A stretch of 64,000 nt of DNA from Tolypothrix sp. PCC 7712 (GCF_025860405.1 NZ_CP063785.1:2480001-2544000), one strand, 5' to 3'; shown: positions 19,332 through 29,661, counted from the stretch's first letter. Translations and numbers: made by a program. The notes: a model not told the origin generated them from the sequence alone.

Positions 19332-19479
19332 AAATAAAAACCGGGCTATATAGGAAAAATATGAAATTACACATCAAGCAGCAGCAAGAATATTTTTTGA
19401 TACTGGTTTTGCATTTTGTGAAAAATATAGTGAAGGAGTGATTCCCATAGCCAAATTTTCGAGATTAATTTGGCATAGC

Positions 19480-20811
19480 TCACTTATTTTGCTGCCAGAG
19501 AAGGACTTTTTCTGTTTCTGCTAATGCTGGGCTAATTCCAAACCAGCGACCTTGGGGATCGCGGTATTCAAACAAATACATACTTCTGAGTAAGCTTTGA
19601 TAGTCAGATTCGCCTTTGACGCTTTGCTGCTGTACTACTTCAAACAGTAATTTCCATTGATGTTCATCAATAGCTAATAACAGGTCGTCCCGATAGTCTT
19701 TGATGACAGCTTCTAAACATTCTCTGGAAAACGGGGGATCTTGACGTTGCAAGCAACTATAAAGCAGTCCCAATAAATTACGAATGTGACCGCCACTGAC
19801 ACGACAAATTCGATCTAATGTCTCGGGGCGATCAAATAAATCTGTGATTAATAAAGCTCTTTCATCCCACTTAACTTCAGGAAAAGCTCGTGCTAATACT
19901 AACTGGCGCAATAGTGACATTCCAGGTTCAAAGTCGCTACCATCTCTTTTCCGCACCAATACCATTGGTAAGACTTTAGGCGCAATTCCTCCACCTAAGC
20001 GATTTTTGAGAGTTTCGTACTCATTAGAAAAAATTAAAGCTAGGGGAATGGTATAAACTAAATGGCATTTGAGTCGGCGTAACTGCTCACCTCGGTCAAT
20101 AAACAGATACTCTGGTTGGGTACGTCCAGAAGCAACGGGGCGCATATCAACCCGATCTAAGTTATCGACGATCACTACTAATCCTTTTTGACCACGTTGT
20201 TTGAGCTGTTCTACAGCTTTTTCTAATATCTCCTCGTTAATTGCTTGCAAAATACTGTTGGTACGTGGTTCTAGGTATTGTCTTAATTGATTACGTGTCT
20301 GGGCACTATCTTTGGTTTTAGCAGTAATTTTGGCAATACCCAAGGATAATTCTGCTTGTCCAGATAACTCTATAGGAGTCTGCAAAAAATCCCCGATTTC
20401 TTTAAATAAATTACTAAAGTAACCTGGTCTAAATTTAATTCCAATTCCTTCTAAACTGACACTGACTTGACGAGCTACACTCAGCAAAATATCACTAACA
20501 TCTATATCCGCCATATCTAGGTCTTGGCTGGACTCAAAATAAACCACATGAAATCCTGCGGCTTCTAGCTCTGCTTTTAGGCGCTGTAACTCTGTGGATT
20601 TACCACAACCAATATGACCTGTAAACAATTGGCAAGTTGGTTCATCTGGAGAAATGCGAGTAATAGTACGTTGTAGCTCTTCAACAATTTTGCAACCACG
20701 GACATCGGAGAAATCTATATAGTACTGCTTATCCAGTACCTCACTCATATTTAATGTGTAGCTTGGGTTACACGCTTTATAAAAACGTGACAAATTTAAT
20801 GTAGTTTTCAT
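19480..20811 (-). CDS. AAA/STAND-like P-loop ATPase
   Basis: Encodes 443 residues from an ATG. A second in-frame ATG 21 codons in is possible, but the FYKACNPS lead-in looks like part of the family. The P-loop is FTGHIGCGKSTELQRL near residues 62-77 and Walker B is GLVVIVDNLDRVDMRP near 215-230. Downstream are a sensor-like ARAFPEVKWDERALLI and RICRVSGGHIRNLLGLLYSC, and a C-terminal winged-helix-like part (HQWKLLFEVVQQQSVKGESD). There is no membrane helix. The gene precedes the WD40 NTPase by 148 bases on the same strand. I infer a two-protein switch, function unknown; a signalling or defence role is possible but not shown. Confidence 0.88.
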   Translation of the reverse strand: MKTTLNLSRFYKACNPSYTLNMSEVLDKQYYIDFSDVRGCKIVEELQRTITRISPDEPTCQLFTGHIGCGKSTELQRLKAELEAAGFHVVYFESSQDLDMADIDVSDILLSVARQVSVSLEGIGIKFRPGYFSNLFKEIGDFLQTPIELSGQAELSLGIAKITAKTKDSAQTRNQLRQYLEPRTNSILQAINEEILEKAVEQLKQRGQKGLVVIVDNLDRVDMRPVASGRTQPEYLFIDRGEQLRRLKCHLVYTIPLALIFSNEYETLKNRLGGGIAPKVLPMVLVRKRDGSDFEPGMSLLRQLVLARAFPEVKWDERALLITDLFDRPETLDRICRVSGGHIRNLLGLLYSCLQRQDPPFSRECLEAVIKDYRDDLLLAIDEHQWKLLFEVVQQQSVKGESDYQSLLRSMYLFEYRDPQGRWFGISPALAETEKVLLWQQNK

Positions 20812-21789
20812 GTAGATGCAGATCTAGTTTTATTTGTATCTTTTGCTATGCAAAAATCTCGATCAACTTTCAGACACTCTTAAATTGAATACAAGTTGGT
20901 ATCGGATCACAGACAGCCCTGAAAGGGAGAATGAATGCTGCAAACATCTGTCAGTATCATGGCAGAGATTAAGTTTTTCCTTATACGTTAAGTATCTCTG
21001 TCCTTTTTACAGCTGGTGTTGAGCTTTTGACAATCTGTAGCCGTTACCTGAGGCTGCCAAATCCTGAGCGGTTAATCAAGATGTCAAAAAAAATACTTTC
21101 TTAGCTAAATGGAGGGTTTGGTTATGGATGGTACACATATCACTTATTTTTAATTTTGTCAATTCAATACGTAATATTATTTACAACCAAATTAACATTT
21201 TGTAATTATCTGCAAAAAAAACTCAGATGTCTATATGTTTTCAATGGCACTTACTACTATATATTTAGCTAGCTCGTCAGAGTTGATCAAATAGCACTAA
21301 GTTAACATTCAAGGTAGCCCATATAATGTGATTTTTACAGAAAAATTATCTGTCTATTTGTTGATTTACCCTAGTAATGATTAAAGCGCTATTTACCTGG
21401 AACTGTCAGTCCGATAGAGAATTTTGCCCTAATCAAGGTTAAGAATAATTTTGATTGTTGCTCTCATTTGTAAAGCGTATAAATACTGAGAAGATATTGC
21501 ACCCAATATACATATAACATTATATATTTCAATACCACTGATGTAGTTTTTTTGGCAGATAATGGCTATCACCCTACAGTAAAAAAGTGACATTGGGTCT
21601 AGAATAGACAGCGCCAACTGCTAAATGAAGAGATATTGCCCCACAATCATCCTGTGGTTGCTGTAAAGTGTTACTAAAAAGTGAAAAAATTCTGGAAAAA
21701 AGGGGCGAATAACGGCCACCAAAGTTTACTGAAATTAATTAACGATCTAAGTACTAAAGAATTTGGACTGGAACCAGCAAGGGGTTTTA
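20812..21789. other. Intergenic region upstream of ftsQ
   Basis: About 980 bases between the divergent ATPase gene and ftsQ. AT-rich, with only short unsupported frames. A good ribosome site (AAGGGG) lies at its end, just before the ftsQ ATG. Promoters for both neighbours should be here, but I could not pick convincing -35/-10 pairs. Confidence 0.45.
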
Positions 21790-22635
21790 ATGGCTGACCT
21801 AGTATCACTTTCCCGTGCAGATTTAGCCCAGCGCCGTAAAAGATTACGACGTAAGCAGCAAATGAAAATTATTCAGGCTATTTGGCGAAGTTTTGCCATT
21901 ACCAGTTTGGCAGGTTGTTTATTGTGGTTGGCAATCCAGCCTGTTTGGGTACTGAATACACCCAAACAAATAGTGATGAAATCCGGTAATGAATTACTCC
22001 CAGAGGAGACAGTCAAATCTCTGTTGGTATTATCTTATCCTCAATCTTTATGGCGGATTCAACCGTCAGCGATCGCCGAATCTTTGAAGCGGCAACCAAC
22101 TATTGCACAAGCAAGCGTCAGCCGTCGTCTATTCCCGCCTGGACTGATTGTTGACATCACCGAACGAGTACCCGTAGCTATAGTTCAAACACCCAGAAGC
22201 GGAAATTCTGAAGCTGCGAATAAGCAAGCATCTGTTGGCTTAATAGATGCTAGTGGAGTCTGGATACCTCTAGAAAAATACACATCACTGAATCCTACAA
22301 GAAAATTACCTAGTCTCAAGGTAATTGGGTTACCAGAACAATACCTTCCTTATTGGAATCAACTGTACCTATCTATCAACCAAAGTTTGGTGAAAATTCA
22401 AGAAATTAATTGCCAAGATCCCACAAATCTAATTTTGAAAACAGAACTAGGCAATGTATATCTCGGCCCACCAAGTCCCCAGCTATCTGAACAGATTAAG
22501 ACCCTTGCCCAAATGCGCCATTTATCTAGCAAATTAAATTCCAGTCAAATAGAATACATTGATTTGCAAAATCCTGAAGCTCCATTAGTACAATTGAACC
22601 AAAAAAATCAGAAAATTAATGTTCGTAATCCTTAG
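21790..22635 (+). CDS. ftsQ: Cell division protein FtsQ (POTRA/DivIB type)
   Basis: Encodes 281 residues from ATG 21790. An in-frame TTG nine codons upstream lacks a ribosome site, whereas AAGGGG sits just before this ATG. The layout is a short basic cytoplasmic tail (AQRRKRLRRKQQMK), one membrane helix (about residues 38-58), then a POTRA domain (VLNTPKQIVMKSGNELLPEE to RRLFPPGLIVDITERVPVAI) and a beta domain. FtsQ links early and late division proteins in the septum. It precedes ftsZ, but the two are separated by ~1.17 kb. Confidence 0.9.
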   Translation: MADLVSLSRADLAQRRKRLRRKQQMKIIQAIWRSFAITSLAGCLLWLAIQPVWVLNTPKQIVMKSGNELLPEETVKSLLVLSYPQSLWRIQPSAIAESLKRQPTIAQASVSRRLFPPGLIVDITERVPVAIVQTPRSGNSEAANKQASVGLIDASGVWIPLEKYTSLNPTRKLPSLKVIGLPEQYLPYWNQLYLSINQSLVKIQEINCQDPTNLILKTELGNVYLGPPSPQLSEQIKTLAQMRHLSSKLNSSQIEYIDLQNPEAPLVQLNQKNQKINVRNP

Positions 22636-23805
22636 AAATATTTAACATGTTTAATATATATAAGGCTTTTAGTAAATTAACAAAGTTTTATGATAAAAAA
22701 TTATTTACTATTTTTTTATATTTCGAGTAATAGTCACAAAATATGCGTAAACTTCTCATTAAAATGAGACCATTACTCACAAAGCCTGCTTTAAGACTAA
22801 AGGCAACACAATTGTTACCCTGGCATCTCACGATTGAGCACAATACTTGAGAACGCTAATCATGGCTTTGGTTGTGTAAACCATCTTGTGTTCAGGCAAT
22901 TTTTACATAAAGTAAAATTTTCCCGACAAAAACCAGTATCTGTCTCTACCCTAACTCCTCTAGGCTACAAAGCTACTTTGGTACACCTAATATATATGGA
23001 CGACACCAGTGAGGATTTCTATAGGGTAGAATATTTCTCCAACCAATAGTTTGTTAAAACAGAGCAAATAGCTAATCAATTTTGGTTTTCCATAAATTGA
23101 CCAGCAATTTCTTCTCTGCCCCTAACTTCAAAATAAGTAAGTAAAGGGCAAATTTTGTGTCATAAGGTGCAATCATTCCCAATGGTGAAACCTATTAACT
23201 ATATTATAGAAAGAGAACGGACGCGCTATGGTGCGTCTTTACAAGTTGTGCTATCCAAGTGTAATTTTTGGTATAAAAGTATTTATGCTGAGATAAACAG
23301 TATCTTTAATTACCATAATTTATATATAGGGGATAAATTTAACAACAAGAATAATCTCTTTCCTAAGTATTTTTCTTTGGAGGAAAATTATAAAATATAC
23401 AAAATTAACCTTGTAATAGTGGCGATCAAGGAAAAAAAAATCAATACTGTAAGTTGTAAAATTAATGACTCATCAAAATCATTAGTAGTAATTAAGGAAG
23501 AACATATTAAATGCCAAAGAAATCCCCCAATAAATCGGCAGCAGCAAAGTAGAGATCTAAATCTCTGGTTGAAGTTATACAGATCATTTTTAAGTAAATA
23601 TAGGTATACTTCTTTAGAACTAGTTGTGCGATCGGCTGCGTTCTTGGCTGATGCCGTAGCGAAATTTCGCACTGACAATCCTGTTAGGGTTGGAAGTAGT
23701 GAGAACAATAAAGAACACTGCCATATCTGTAGCAGTGTCAAACTATAGTTGACTCTTAGGTGAGTAACACCTGAAAAAGTCGTTTATCTACCTTTCACAA
23801 ATCCA
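22636..23805. other. Long ftsQ-ftsZ spacer
   Basis: About 1.17 kb of AT-rich sequence. It includes low-complexity stretches and a palindromic HIP-like repeat (near 23630-23675, with GATGCCGTAGCGAAATTTCGC). A 197-codon open frame (23155-23748) lies in it, but its composition (Lys/Asn/Ile-rich, no domain) does not support a gene. The region probably holds several ftsZ promoters. Confidence 0.5.
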
Positions 23806-25101
23806 ATGACACTTGATAATAACCAAGGGCTTACCTATAAAAACTCCCAGTCTGTGGGACAGTCAGGGTTCTCACTGGCTGTGAATTCAACCAATCCTTT
23901 TAATCACTCAGGGCTAAACTTCAGTCAAAATAATGACGGTAAGAAGATTACTGCTGAAAGCAACCGCATCGGCGAGATCGTTCCTGGTAGAGTTGCTAAC
24001 ATCAAAGTGATTGGTGTAGGAGGCGGTGGTGGTAATGCCGTCAACCGCATGATTGAGTCTGATGTCAGTGGAGTGGAATTTTGGTCAATCAACACTGATG
24101 CACAAGCTTTAACATTGGCAGGTGCTCCTAGTCGGTTGCAAATAGGACAAAAACTAACAAGGGGTTTAGGTGCAGGTGGTAATCCTGCTATTGGTCAAAA
24201 GGCAGCTGAGGAATCAAGAGACGAAATTGCTACAGCTTTAGAAGGTGCTGACTTAGTATTTATCACTGCTGGTATGGGAGGAGGCACTGGAACAGGTGCT
24301 GCACCCATTGTTGCAGAAGTTGCTAAAGAAATGGGCGCACTCACAGTTGGTGTTGTCACACGTCCATTTGTATTTGAGGGTCGCCGTCGTACCAGCCAAG
24401 CAGAACAAGGCATTGAAGGTTTAAAAAGTCGGGTAGATACTTTAATTATTATTCCTAACAATAAGTTGTTGGAAGTGATCCCCGAACAAACCCCTGTACA
24501 GGAAGCTTTTCGTTATGCCGATGATGTACTGCGTCAAGGGGTACAAGGTATATCCGATATCATCACCATACCTGGGTTGGTCAACGTTGACTTCGCTGAT
24601 GTGCGAGCTGTGATGGCAGATGCAGGATCGGCATTAATGGGAATAGGCGTAAGTTCAGGAAAATCAAGAGCCAGAGAAGCTGCGATCGCAGCTATTTCTT
24701 CTCCATTACTAGAATGTTCGATTGAAGGCGCTAGAGGAGTTGTCTTCAACATCACTGGTGGTAGTGACCTCACCTTACATGAAGTTAATGCGGCTGCAGA
24801 AACTATCTATGAAGTGGTAGATCCCAACGCCAATATTATTTTTGGTGCAGTGATTGACGATCGCCTCCAAGGAGAAGTACGAATTACTGTCATTGCAACT
24901 GGCTTTACAGGTGAACCACAAGCAGCTCCACAGCAAAATACCGCTAACAATAGGGTAACAACGCCTCCACCTAGAAGGCCTGTAGCACAACAACCTACTG
25001 CGAATCCTACTCCCCCAACCCCAATTGCAGAACCCAAAGAAAAACCGATATTAGATATTCCTGATTTTCTGCAAAGGCGACGCAACCCACCCAAAAATTA
25101 A
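23806..25101 (+). CDS. ftsZ: Cell division GTPase FtsZ
   Basis: Encodes 431 residues. FtsZ polymerises with GTP to form the division ring. An N-terminal extension of about 60 residues precedes the core, as in other Nostocales. The GTP-binding tubulin signature GGGTGTG is at residues 158-164, the [11 protein letters not shown] loop is at ~72-82, and the catalytic T7 loop appears as [15 protein letters not shown] Pro-rich linker leads to the conserved C-terminal tail [11 protein letters not shown], which binds partners such as SepF and ZipN in cyanobacteria. Confidence 0.98.
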   Translation: MTLDNNQGLTYKNSQSVGQSGFSLAVNSTNPFNHSGLNFSQNNDGKKITAESNRIGEIVPGRVANIKVIGVGGGGGNAVNRMIESDVSGVEFWSINTDAQALTLAGAPSRLQIGQKLTRGLGAGGNPAIGQKAAEESRDEIATALEGADLVFITAGMGGGTGTGAAPIVAEVAKEMGALTVGVVTRPFVFEGRRRTSQAEQGIEGLKSRVDTLIIIPNNKLLEVIPEQTPVQEAFRYADDVLRQGVQGISDIITIPGLVNVDFADVRAVMADAGSALMGIGVSSGKSRAREAAIAAISSPLLECSIEGARGVVFNITGGSDLTLHEVNAAAETIYEVVDPNANIIFGAVIDDRLQGEVRITVIATGFTGEPQAAPQQNTANNRVTTPPPRRPVAQQPTANPTPPTPIAEPKEKPILDIPDFLQRRRNPPKN

Positions 25102-25508
25102 GTGATGCTAAAAGTTTGGATTTGAGATGAAATAGGAATGCTGGGTTTACCTGGTTCCTGTATACAATCTGCTAAGTTTTGAGTTTCCTACTTGGGGGAA
25201 TTCGCTAGTTCGTTGTGCATCTCTGAAATATCACCAATTGATAACTAAACTGCATAACGTTAGCCACAAAAAATTAACTTGGGCAGGAGTCTGTTGACTC
25301 TCATGTCCACTAGTATTTTAGGAAAAAGCACAGAAATTGAGAGTGTTGAAGAAGCTTGCTTATAGCTTCATCAGCATCTGTCTGGAAAACGGGAAGACTA
25401 GTCCAATTACAGCAATACTTGCTTGTCTAGGTTCGCTAGATTGTCAGGTAAATTACATAAGTGTAAGCTTCCCGTAAAAGATAATTCTAAAAAAACAGAT
25501 AAGGTAAA
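25102..25508. other. Intergenic region between convergent ftsZ and gshB
   Basis: About 400 bases without a reading frame worth naming. No strong T-tailed hairpin is seen by eye, although a terminator is expected for each gene. Confidence 0.4.
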
Positions 25509-26495
25509 TTATTTTTCTTTTTTACTTTTTAGAGTCTGTTCAATCCATTGAATGACATCTCTTCCTAGATGAGTGTGATCTAATCTGTCGATTTCACGAA
25601 TTCCAGTTGGGCTAGTAACGTTAACTTCCGTAAGGTAACCACCAATAACATCAATTCCTACAAAAATTAACCCGTCTTGGCGTAATTTTTCAGCTACTTG
25701 GGTACAGATTTCCTGCTCTCTTGGGGTAATTGTGGTTTGAGCAACTGTCCCGCCTGCCGCCATATTATTACGAAAGTCGCTGCCGCTAGAAAGGCGGTTC
25801 AGCGCGCCTATTGGTTCTCCATTGAGTAAAATAATTCTCTTATCTCCGTCTTTGGCCTCTGGTAAATAAGTTTGTACCATCACAGGTACTCGACCTTGAA
25901 AAGTACTGAGTTCAACAATCGAGTTGAAATTGCGATCGCCTGATTGTAAAAATAAAATCCCTTCCCCAGCTTTGTTACCCAGTGGCTTGAGAACAGCAGC
26001 ACCTTTTGCGTCCAAAAATTCTCGAATGACCTGCTTATCAGCACTCACAATCGTTTCTGGAATCACATTGGTAAACTGAAGAGCATACATTTTTTCGTTT
26101 GCTCCTCGAATACCATTAGGACTATTAATGACTAGGGTTTTGTTTTGATCAATATAGTCCAGAACATAGGTGGCAAAAAGGTAAGCATCATTTACTGGTG
26201 GATCTGTCCGCATCAATACAGCATCCATTGTTTCTAAGCAAGCAAAAGCCCGTTGTCCCGCGCTCAACTTGTACCAAGGATTAGCTGCAAAATAACGTCC
26301 GTCTACCAACTCGACTGGTATTAGTTCTACCTGTTGTAAAATAGCCCAGGCTTTACCTGCTACGACACTCAACAGATTTGCCTGTGTTATCCACACTTCG
26401 TGTCCAAGGATTTGTGCTGCTTCCATCATGGCAACACTGGTGTCATGACATGGATCAAGCTGATGGATGGGATCAATAATAAAAGCTAGTTTCAC
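25509..26495 (-). CDS. gshB: Glutathione synthetase
   Basis: Encodes 328 residues from the GTG at 26495, where the mature-looking start (V/M)KLAFIIDPIHQLDP is placed and a GAGG ribosome site lies 8 bases upstream. A further in-frame GTG six codons earlier is less likely. GshB ligates glycine to gamma-glutamylcysteine using ATP. ATP-grasp features are visible: AAVLKPLGNKAGEGILFL, VMVQTYLPEAKDGDKRIILL, and FVGIDVIGGYLTEVNVTSPT near the C-terminus. The glutaredoxin gene lies 120 bases upstream in the same orientation, a glutathione-related pair. Confidence 0.96.
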   Translation of the reverse strand: MKLAFIIDPIHQLDPCHDTSVAMMEAAQILGHEVWITQANLLSVVAGKAWAILQQVELIPVELVDGRYFAANPWYKLSAGQRAFACLETMDAVLMRTDPPVNDAYLFATYVLDYIDQNKTLVINSPNGIRGANEKMYALQFTNVIPETIVSADKQVIREFLDAKGAAVLKPLGNKAGEGILFLQSGDRNFNSIVELSTFQGRVPVMVQTYLPEAKDGDKRIILLNGEPIGALNRLSSGSDFRNNMAAGGTVAQTTITPREQEICTQVAEKLRQDGLIFVGIDVIGGYLTEVNVTSPTGIREIDRLDHTHLGRDVIQWIEQTLKSKKEK

Positions 26496-26615
26496 GCTTT
26501 TTGCCTCAAGCACCAGGAAATTTAATGGTGTTCAATTTAAATTATCCCCTGATGTTCTGACTGATTGACACTTGCTGATGTTACCAACAAAGGGTAATTG
26601 CCAGAGTTTCTGCAT

Positions 26616-26885
26616 CTAGAGCCTAGTAGCGGCCAGTAATTCATCTAGCTTTCCTTGCCTGTCTAACGCGTGGATATCATCGCAACCGCCAACATGATTG
26701 TCATTGATAAAAATTTGCGGCAAAGAGCGTCGTCCATTTGCTCTTTGTGACATTTTCTCTCTTGCGTCCTCATCTCCGTCGATGCTGTATTCGATAAAAT
26801 TCACCCCCTTTGTATTCAGCAAGTTTTTAGCACGGATACAAAATGGGCAAGTTCTCCAAGTATAAATTTCTACCTTAGCAGCCAT
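26616..26885 (-). CDS. grxC: Glutaredoxin 3 (GrxC)
   Basis: Encodes 89 residues, the usual size for class I glutaredoxins. The redox-active CPFC is at C13-C16 in TWRTCPFCIRAKNLL; the cis-proline TVP-type loop appears as RRSLPQIFINDNHVGGCDDI. It reduces disulfides with glutathione, and it sits just upstream of gshB on the same strand, probably in one operon. Confidence 0.96.
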   Translation of the reverse strand: MAAKVEIYTWRTCPFCIRAKNLLNTKGVNFIEYSIDGDEDAREKMSQRANGRRSLPQIFINDNHVGGCDDIHALDRQGKLDELLAATRL

Positions 26886-27395
26886 AACGTCCTCTATTTA
26901 TTTGAATATTCTTCATTTTAGAACGTAGACACTAACTCTAGCTGTTTGAGCTAGTTTTACTAATTTCCAAAGTAGCTTCATCAATTTACACAAATAAAGG
27001 TTAGTCAAAAGTCGTGAGACTCTTGACTAATTTTAATGTTTGCACCAGTTTTCTTCATGAACCGATAATATTACACTTTAAATACCAGCTACCTCAGCAA
27101 CCATACGGTGATTGTCCGGCTCACATAATTTTATGACCGTATAAATAGCTAGAATATTTATACATTTACATTAGTAAAAAATACGGTTTATTGGATTGGG
27201 TTAATTGTGGATATCATAAAGTCTACAAATAATCGTGAGCCAAAAGATAGATAAATGAGGATTTAAGTCGGTTGATTGAGGAGATTACAAAATGTACCGG
27301 AAACTGCAATTAAAATGCTTAAGTAGCAATATTTACGTTTTTTTTGATTTACAGTATCCAGTACATCATTGGCATTAAATCAAATAGAGTATCAT
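26886..27395. other. Intergenic region
   Basis: About 510 bases of AT-rich DNA between grxC and the PEP-CTERM gene. No frame, RNA gene or repeat family stands out. Confidence 0.4.
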
Positions 27396-28262
27396 TTAAA
27401 CTATAAAATTTGCCTTTTTTCTCAGTGTTCGTACTGCAATCACTGCCAAGAAACCAAGAGCTGCTGTTGTACTGGGTTCAGGCACTTGTTCTGCTGATAT
27501 CTGGCTGCTTCTGGCCAATAATTTAAAATCGGGGCCGTTAAAACTGGCTTCTGCTGTCAGTTGAATACCACTTAGAGAAGTAACACCTAACTGTTGCAGT
27601 TTGACACCCCATGAACCTACTTGTTGAGCGTCACCTATTTCAGTAGTCTTAATCTTATAGCCTGCGTCTGCTTGGTCTTGATGATTCAGTTTTAAGAAAT
27701 TACCGATTAAGTTGCCACTGCTATCAATCCCCTGAATACCCAAGTCACTGTTCATCCCCCTTTCCCAGAAAAATAGGTTATCTAATCCACTACTATCTTC
27801 CTGAATAGAACTGTTGAAAAAGAGGTTGATTTTAAAAACGCCTCCATCTTCAGTATCAATAATATTGTTTAAATTCTTATTACCCAAAAAGGTAGCAATT
27901 TCAGCCCCAGTTGGGTCTTTCAAGCCAGAAACTGAGATAGGTGCATAAGCTAGATCTCCTTGATCTGTACTGGCAGCACCAGTATTGTTATTTGTAGACC
28001 CTGGTGTACTAGTACTGTCTGCTTTAACATCTGTAATTGGTGTGTTTTCTAAGATATCAGCTCTAGTACCCAAGGAAAAATTATTAAATTCTTTTCCATT
28101 CTGAGTAATAGAACTGAGCCAAATATCTCCTTTAGACGCATCTGTATTTGAAAGCGATGAAGTGTAATTGGTCTGAAAAGTTGCAGCTTTAACAGATGGA
28201 GAAAAAGCTAATAATGTTCCAAAAGAGAGACAAACCAGAGTAGAGATTTGGTGAATTTTCAT
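27396..28262 (-). CDS. PEP-CTERM sorting-signal surface protein
   Basis: Encodes 288 residues. An N-terminal signal peptide (residues 1-26, ending ...SPSVKA) and a C-terminal VPEPSTTAALGFLAVIAVRT followed by RKK form the PEP-CTERM tripartite signal for exosortase processing. The middle is a Ser/Thr/Asn-rich beta domain (KDPTGAEIATFLGNKNLNNI, DNLFFWERGMNSDLGIQGID), similar to other cyanobacterial exosortase-dependent exported proteins. Substrate or role unknown; extracellular or cell-surface by inference. It is a single gene. Confidence 0.85.
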   Translation of the reverse strand: MKIHQISTLVCLSFGTLLAFSPSVKAATFQTNYTSSLSNTDASKGDIWLSSITQNGKEFNNFSLGTRADILENTPITDVKADSTSTPGSTNNNTGAASTDQGDLAYAPISVSGLKDPTGAEIATFLGNKNLNNIIDTEDGGVFKINLFFNSSIQEDSSGLDNLFFWERGMNSDLGIQGIDSSGNLIGNFLKLNHQDQADAGYKIKTTEIGDAQQVGSWGVKLQQLGVTSLSGIQLTAEASFNGPDFKLLARSSQISAEQVPEPSTTAALGFLAVIAVRTLRKKANFIV

Positions 28263-28630
28263 AGTTTTTACTACGATGTTGAATAGTCAAATGTTATTGC
28301 CTTACTTAAATTCGTAAGTAAGATAATTTGAAAATTTATTGCTAGGCAGTAATTGCTGTATTTAGATAGCTAAACTTTTAGTCATTCGCTAGTTCACATA
28401 GCGATAAATGCACTCGATGATGATTGGATGATCCAACCTTATATAGATATAACTTGCCACACATTCTGCCTCTTAGTACATCGGTTATCCACAGAGTTGA
28501 TAAAATTTTATTGAAGCTAATAGAGTAATTTTTATATGTATTTATATGGTGACTAGTAACTTCACTGATAACAAGATTGGTAATAAATCAGTAATTCAAC
28601 GGCAATAATTCAAGATTTATTGAAAGCGGC

Positions 28631-28776
28631 GGGAAACTCCATCCCCTTGTGGGTGGAGAGGGATAGCTGCCCCGCCGCTTGGGGCATAGGGCATAGGGCA
28701 TTGGTATGTTCTTTCCCATGCCCCATGCCCCATTCCCAATGCCCAAAAACTCCATCCCCTTGTGGGTGGAGTTTTT
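28631..28776. repeat. Duplicated hairpin flanking GGGCATA/CATGCCC heptamers
   Basis: The hairpin ACTCCATCCCCTTGTGGGTG appears at about 28637 and 28750. Between the two copies lie GGGCATA-type and CATGCCC/CATTCCC-type heptamers that are complementary to each other, so the whole cluster can fold as a cruciform. Confidence 0.7.
28745..28776 (-). terminator. Hairpin terminator, probably of the 2OG oxygenase
   Basis: Stem AAAAACTCCA...TGGAGTTTTT with a CCCC/GGGG-type upper stem. T runs are present on both strands. It lies 135 bases beyond the minus-strand 2OG oxygenase stop codon. Confidence 0.6.
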
Positions 28777-28910
28777 CATTAATATCTATATATGATTTAA
28801 GCCAAATACCCAGCAGTCACAACCTGGAGGCTACCTTACAAAAAATTTTGTAGTTGATAATCAGTCTTTATTTGGTAATAAATTGGAAAAGTCTGTTTTT
28901 TCTTTAGTAT

Positions 28911-29573
28911 CTACACTGAATTAGCTGCACGGTTAACCCAGCCATTAATTGTAAAACGGCTATCGGCAAAAACTTGAGAATGGCAATTAACAGGAAGTAC
29001 TTCATGCAGATAGCGGCTGAGGAAGAAGACAATACTATTGTTACGTGGCTCAATCGTTGTGAATGATTCGGAATTTACATAAAAGTTGTTGATGATTTTG
29101 CTATCGTATATCAGCAACTCGCCACCAGAAAATTGCTTTGGTTCTTGATGAAAGTAGTAAACATAAGTGATTTCTCGGAGAGATGTTTCTGGACTACCAT
29201 TATCATTATGAATTTTGAAATAATTACCATCATTATGTGCAGTGAGTTGGCTTTCAATATAGGTTATGGGAAATGATGGTAAACCTAATCTATTCACTAC
29301 ATCAGGTACAAGCGATTTTATTCGCGTAGTAATTAGCTCAGAAAACTCAGGAAATGAGTAAAGCACTTTTGATTGACGGTAATTCATCTCATTAGTTGAA
29401 GTTGTGGTGACAACAAACTGTAATTCGCGGTCAAGAACATAGTTGAGTAACAGTTGATGTTCTTCTGCTGTAAGAAAGTCTTCTATTTGAATATAGCTAG
29501 AGGGCAAAACATCAATATTTTGAGCTTTAACTGGCTGTATTTGGGTAATTAAAGTATCTGATTCTGTAGTCAT
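28911..29573 (-). CDS. 2OG-Fe(II) oxygenase (prolyl 4-hydroxylase-like)
   Basis: Encodes 220 residues from ATG 29573. The longer open frame reads through the hflX terminator hairpin and is unlikely to be used. The double-stranded beta-helix iron site is visible: H-x-D in YFKIHNDNGS (about residue 120), the distal His in FFLSRYLHEVLPV (about 194), and an Arg in DSRFTINGW that would bind 2-oxoglutarate. EITYVYYFHQEPKQFSGGEL matches the 2OG family strand pattern. The substrate is unknown; such small enzymes may act on proteins. It follows hflX on the same strand but is separated from it by a terminator. Confidence 0.88.
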   Translation of the reverse strand: MTTESDTLITQIQPVKAQNIDVLPSSYIQIEDFLTAEEHQLLLNYVLDRELQFVVTTTSTNEMNYRQSKVLYSFPEFSELITTRIKSLVPDVVNRLGLPSFPITYIESQLTAHNDGNYFKIHNDNGSPETSLREITYVYYFHQEPKQFSGGELLIYDSKIINNFYVNSESFTTIEPRNNSIVFFLSRYLHEVLPVNCHSQVFADSRFTINGWVNRAANSV

Positions 29574-29593
29574 AAATATTTTCGGGGTAATAT

Positions 29594-29626
29594 AAAAAGC
29601 CGTAGTCATTATAACTACGGCTTTTT
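29594..29626 (-). terminator. Rho-independent terminator of hflX
   Basis: A 13-base perfect stem AAAAAGCCGTAGT / ACTACGGCTTTTT with a 7-base loop and flanking T run on the minus strand, 36 bases beyond the hflX stop codon. Confidence 0.92.
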
Positions 29627-29661
29627 GCAGCAAAACACAAAATTTACTTGATTTTTAGTAT

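Larger units (their letters stand above)
28263..28910. other. Intergenic region with a hairpin/short-repeat cluster
   Basis: About 650 bases. The part 28630-28776 holds two copies of an ACTCCATCCCCTTGTGGGTG hairpin unit flanking GGGCATA/CATGCCC heptamers. The rest (28263-28620) is AT-rich and contains the PEP-CTERM gene promoter by position. Confidence 0.5.

Noticed and set aside
23155..23748. 197-codon plus-strand frame between ftsQ and ftsZ
   Set aside because: Composition is Lys/Asn/Ile-rich and irregular, no domain or ribosome site, and an opposite-strand frame of similar quality overlaps it.
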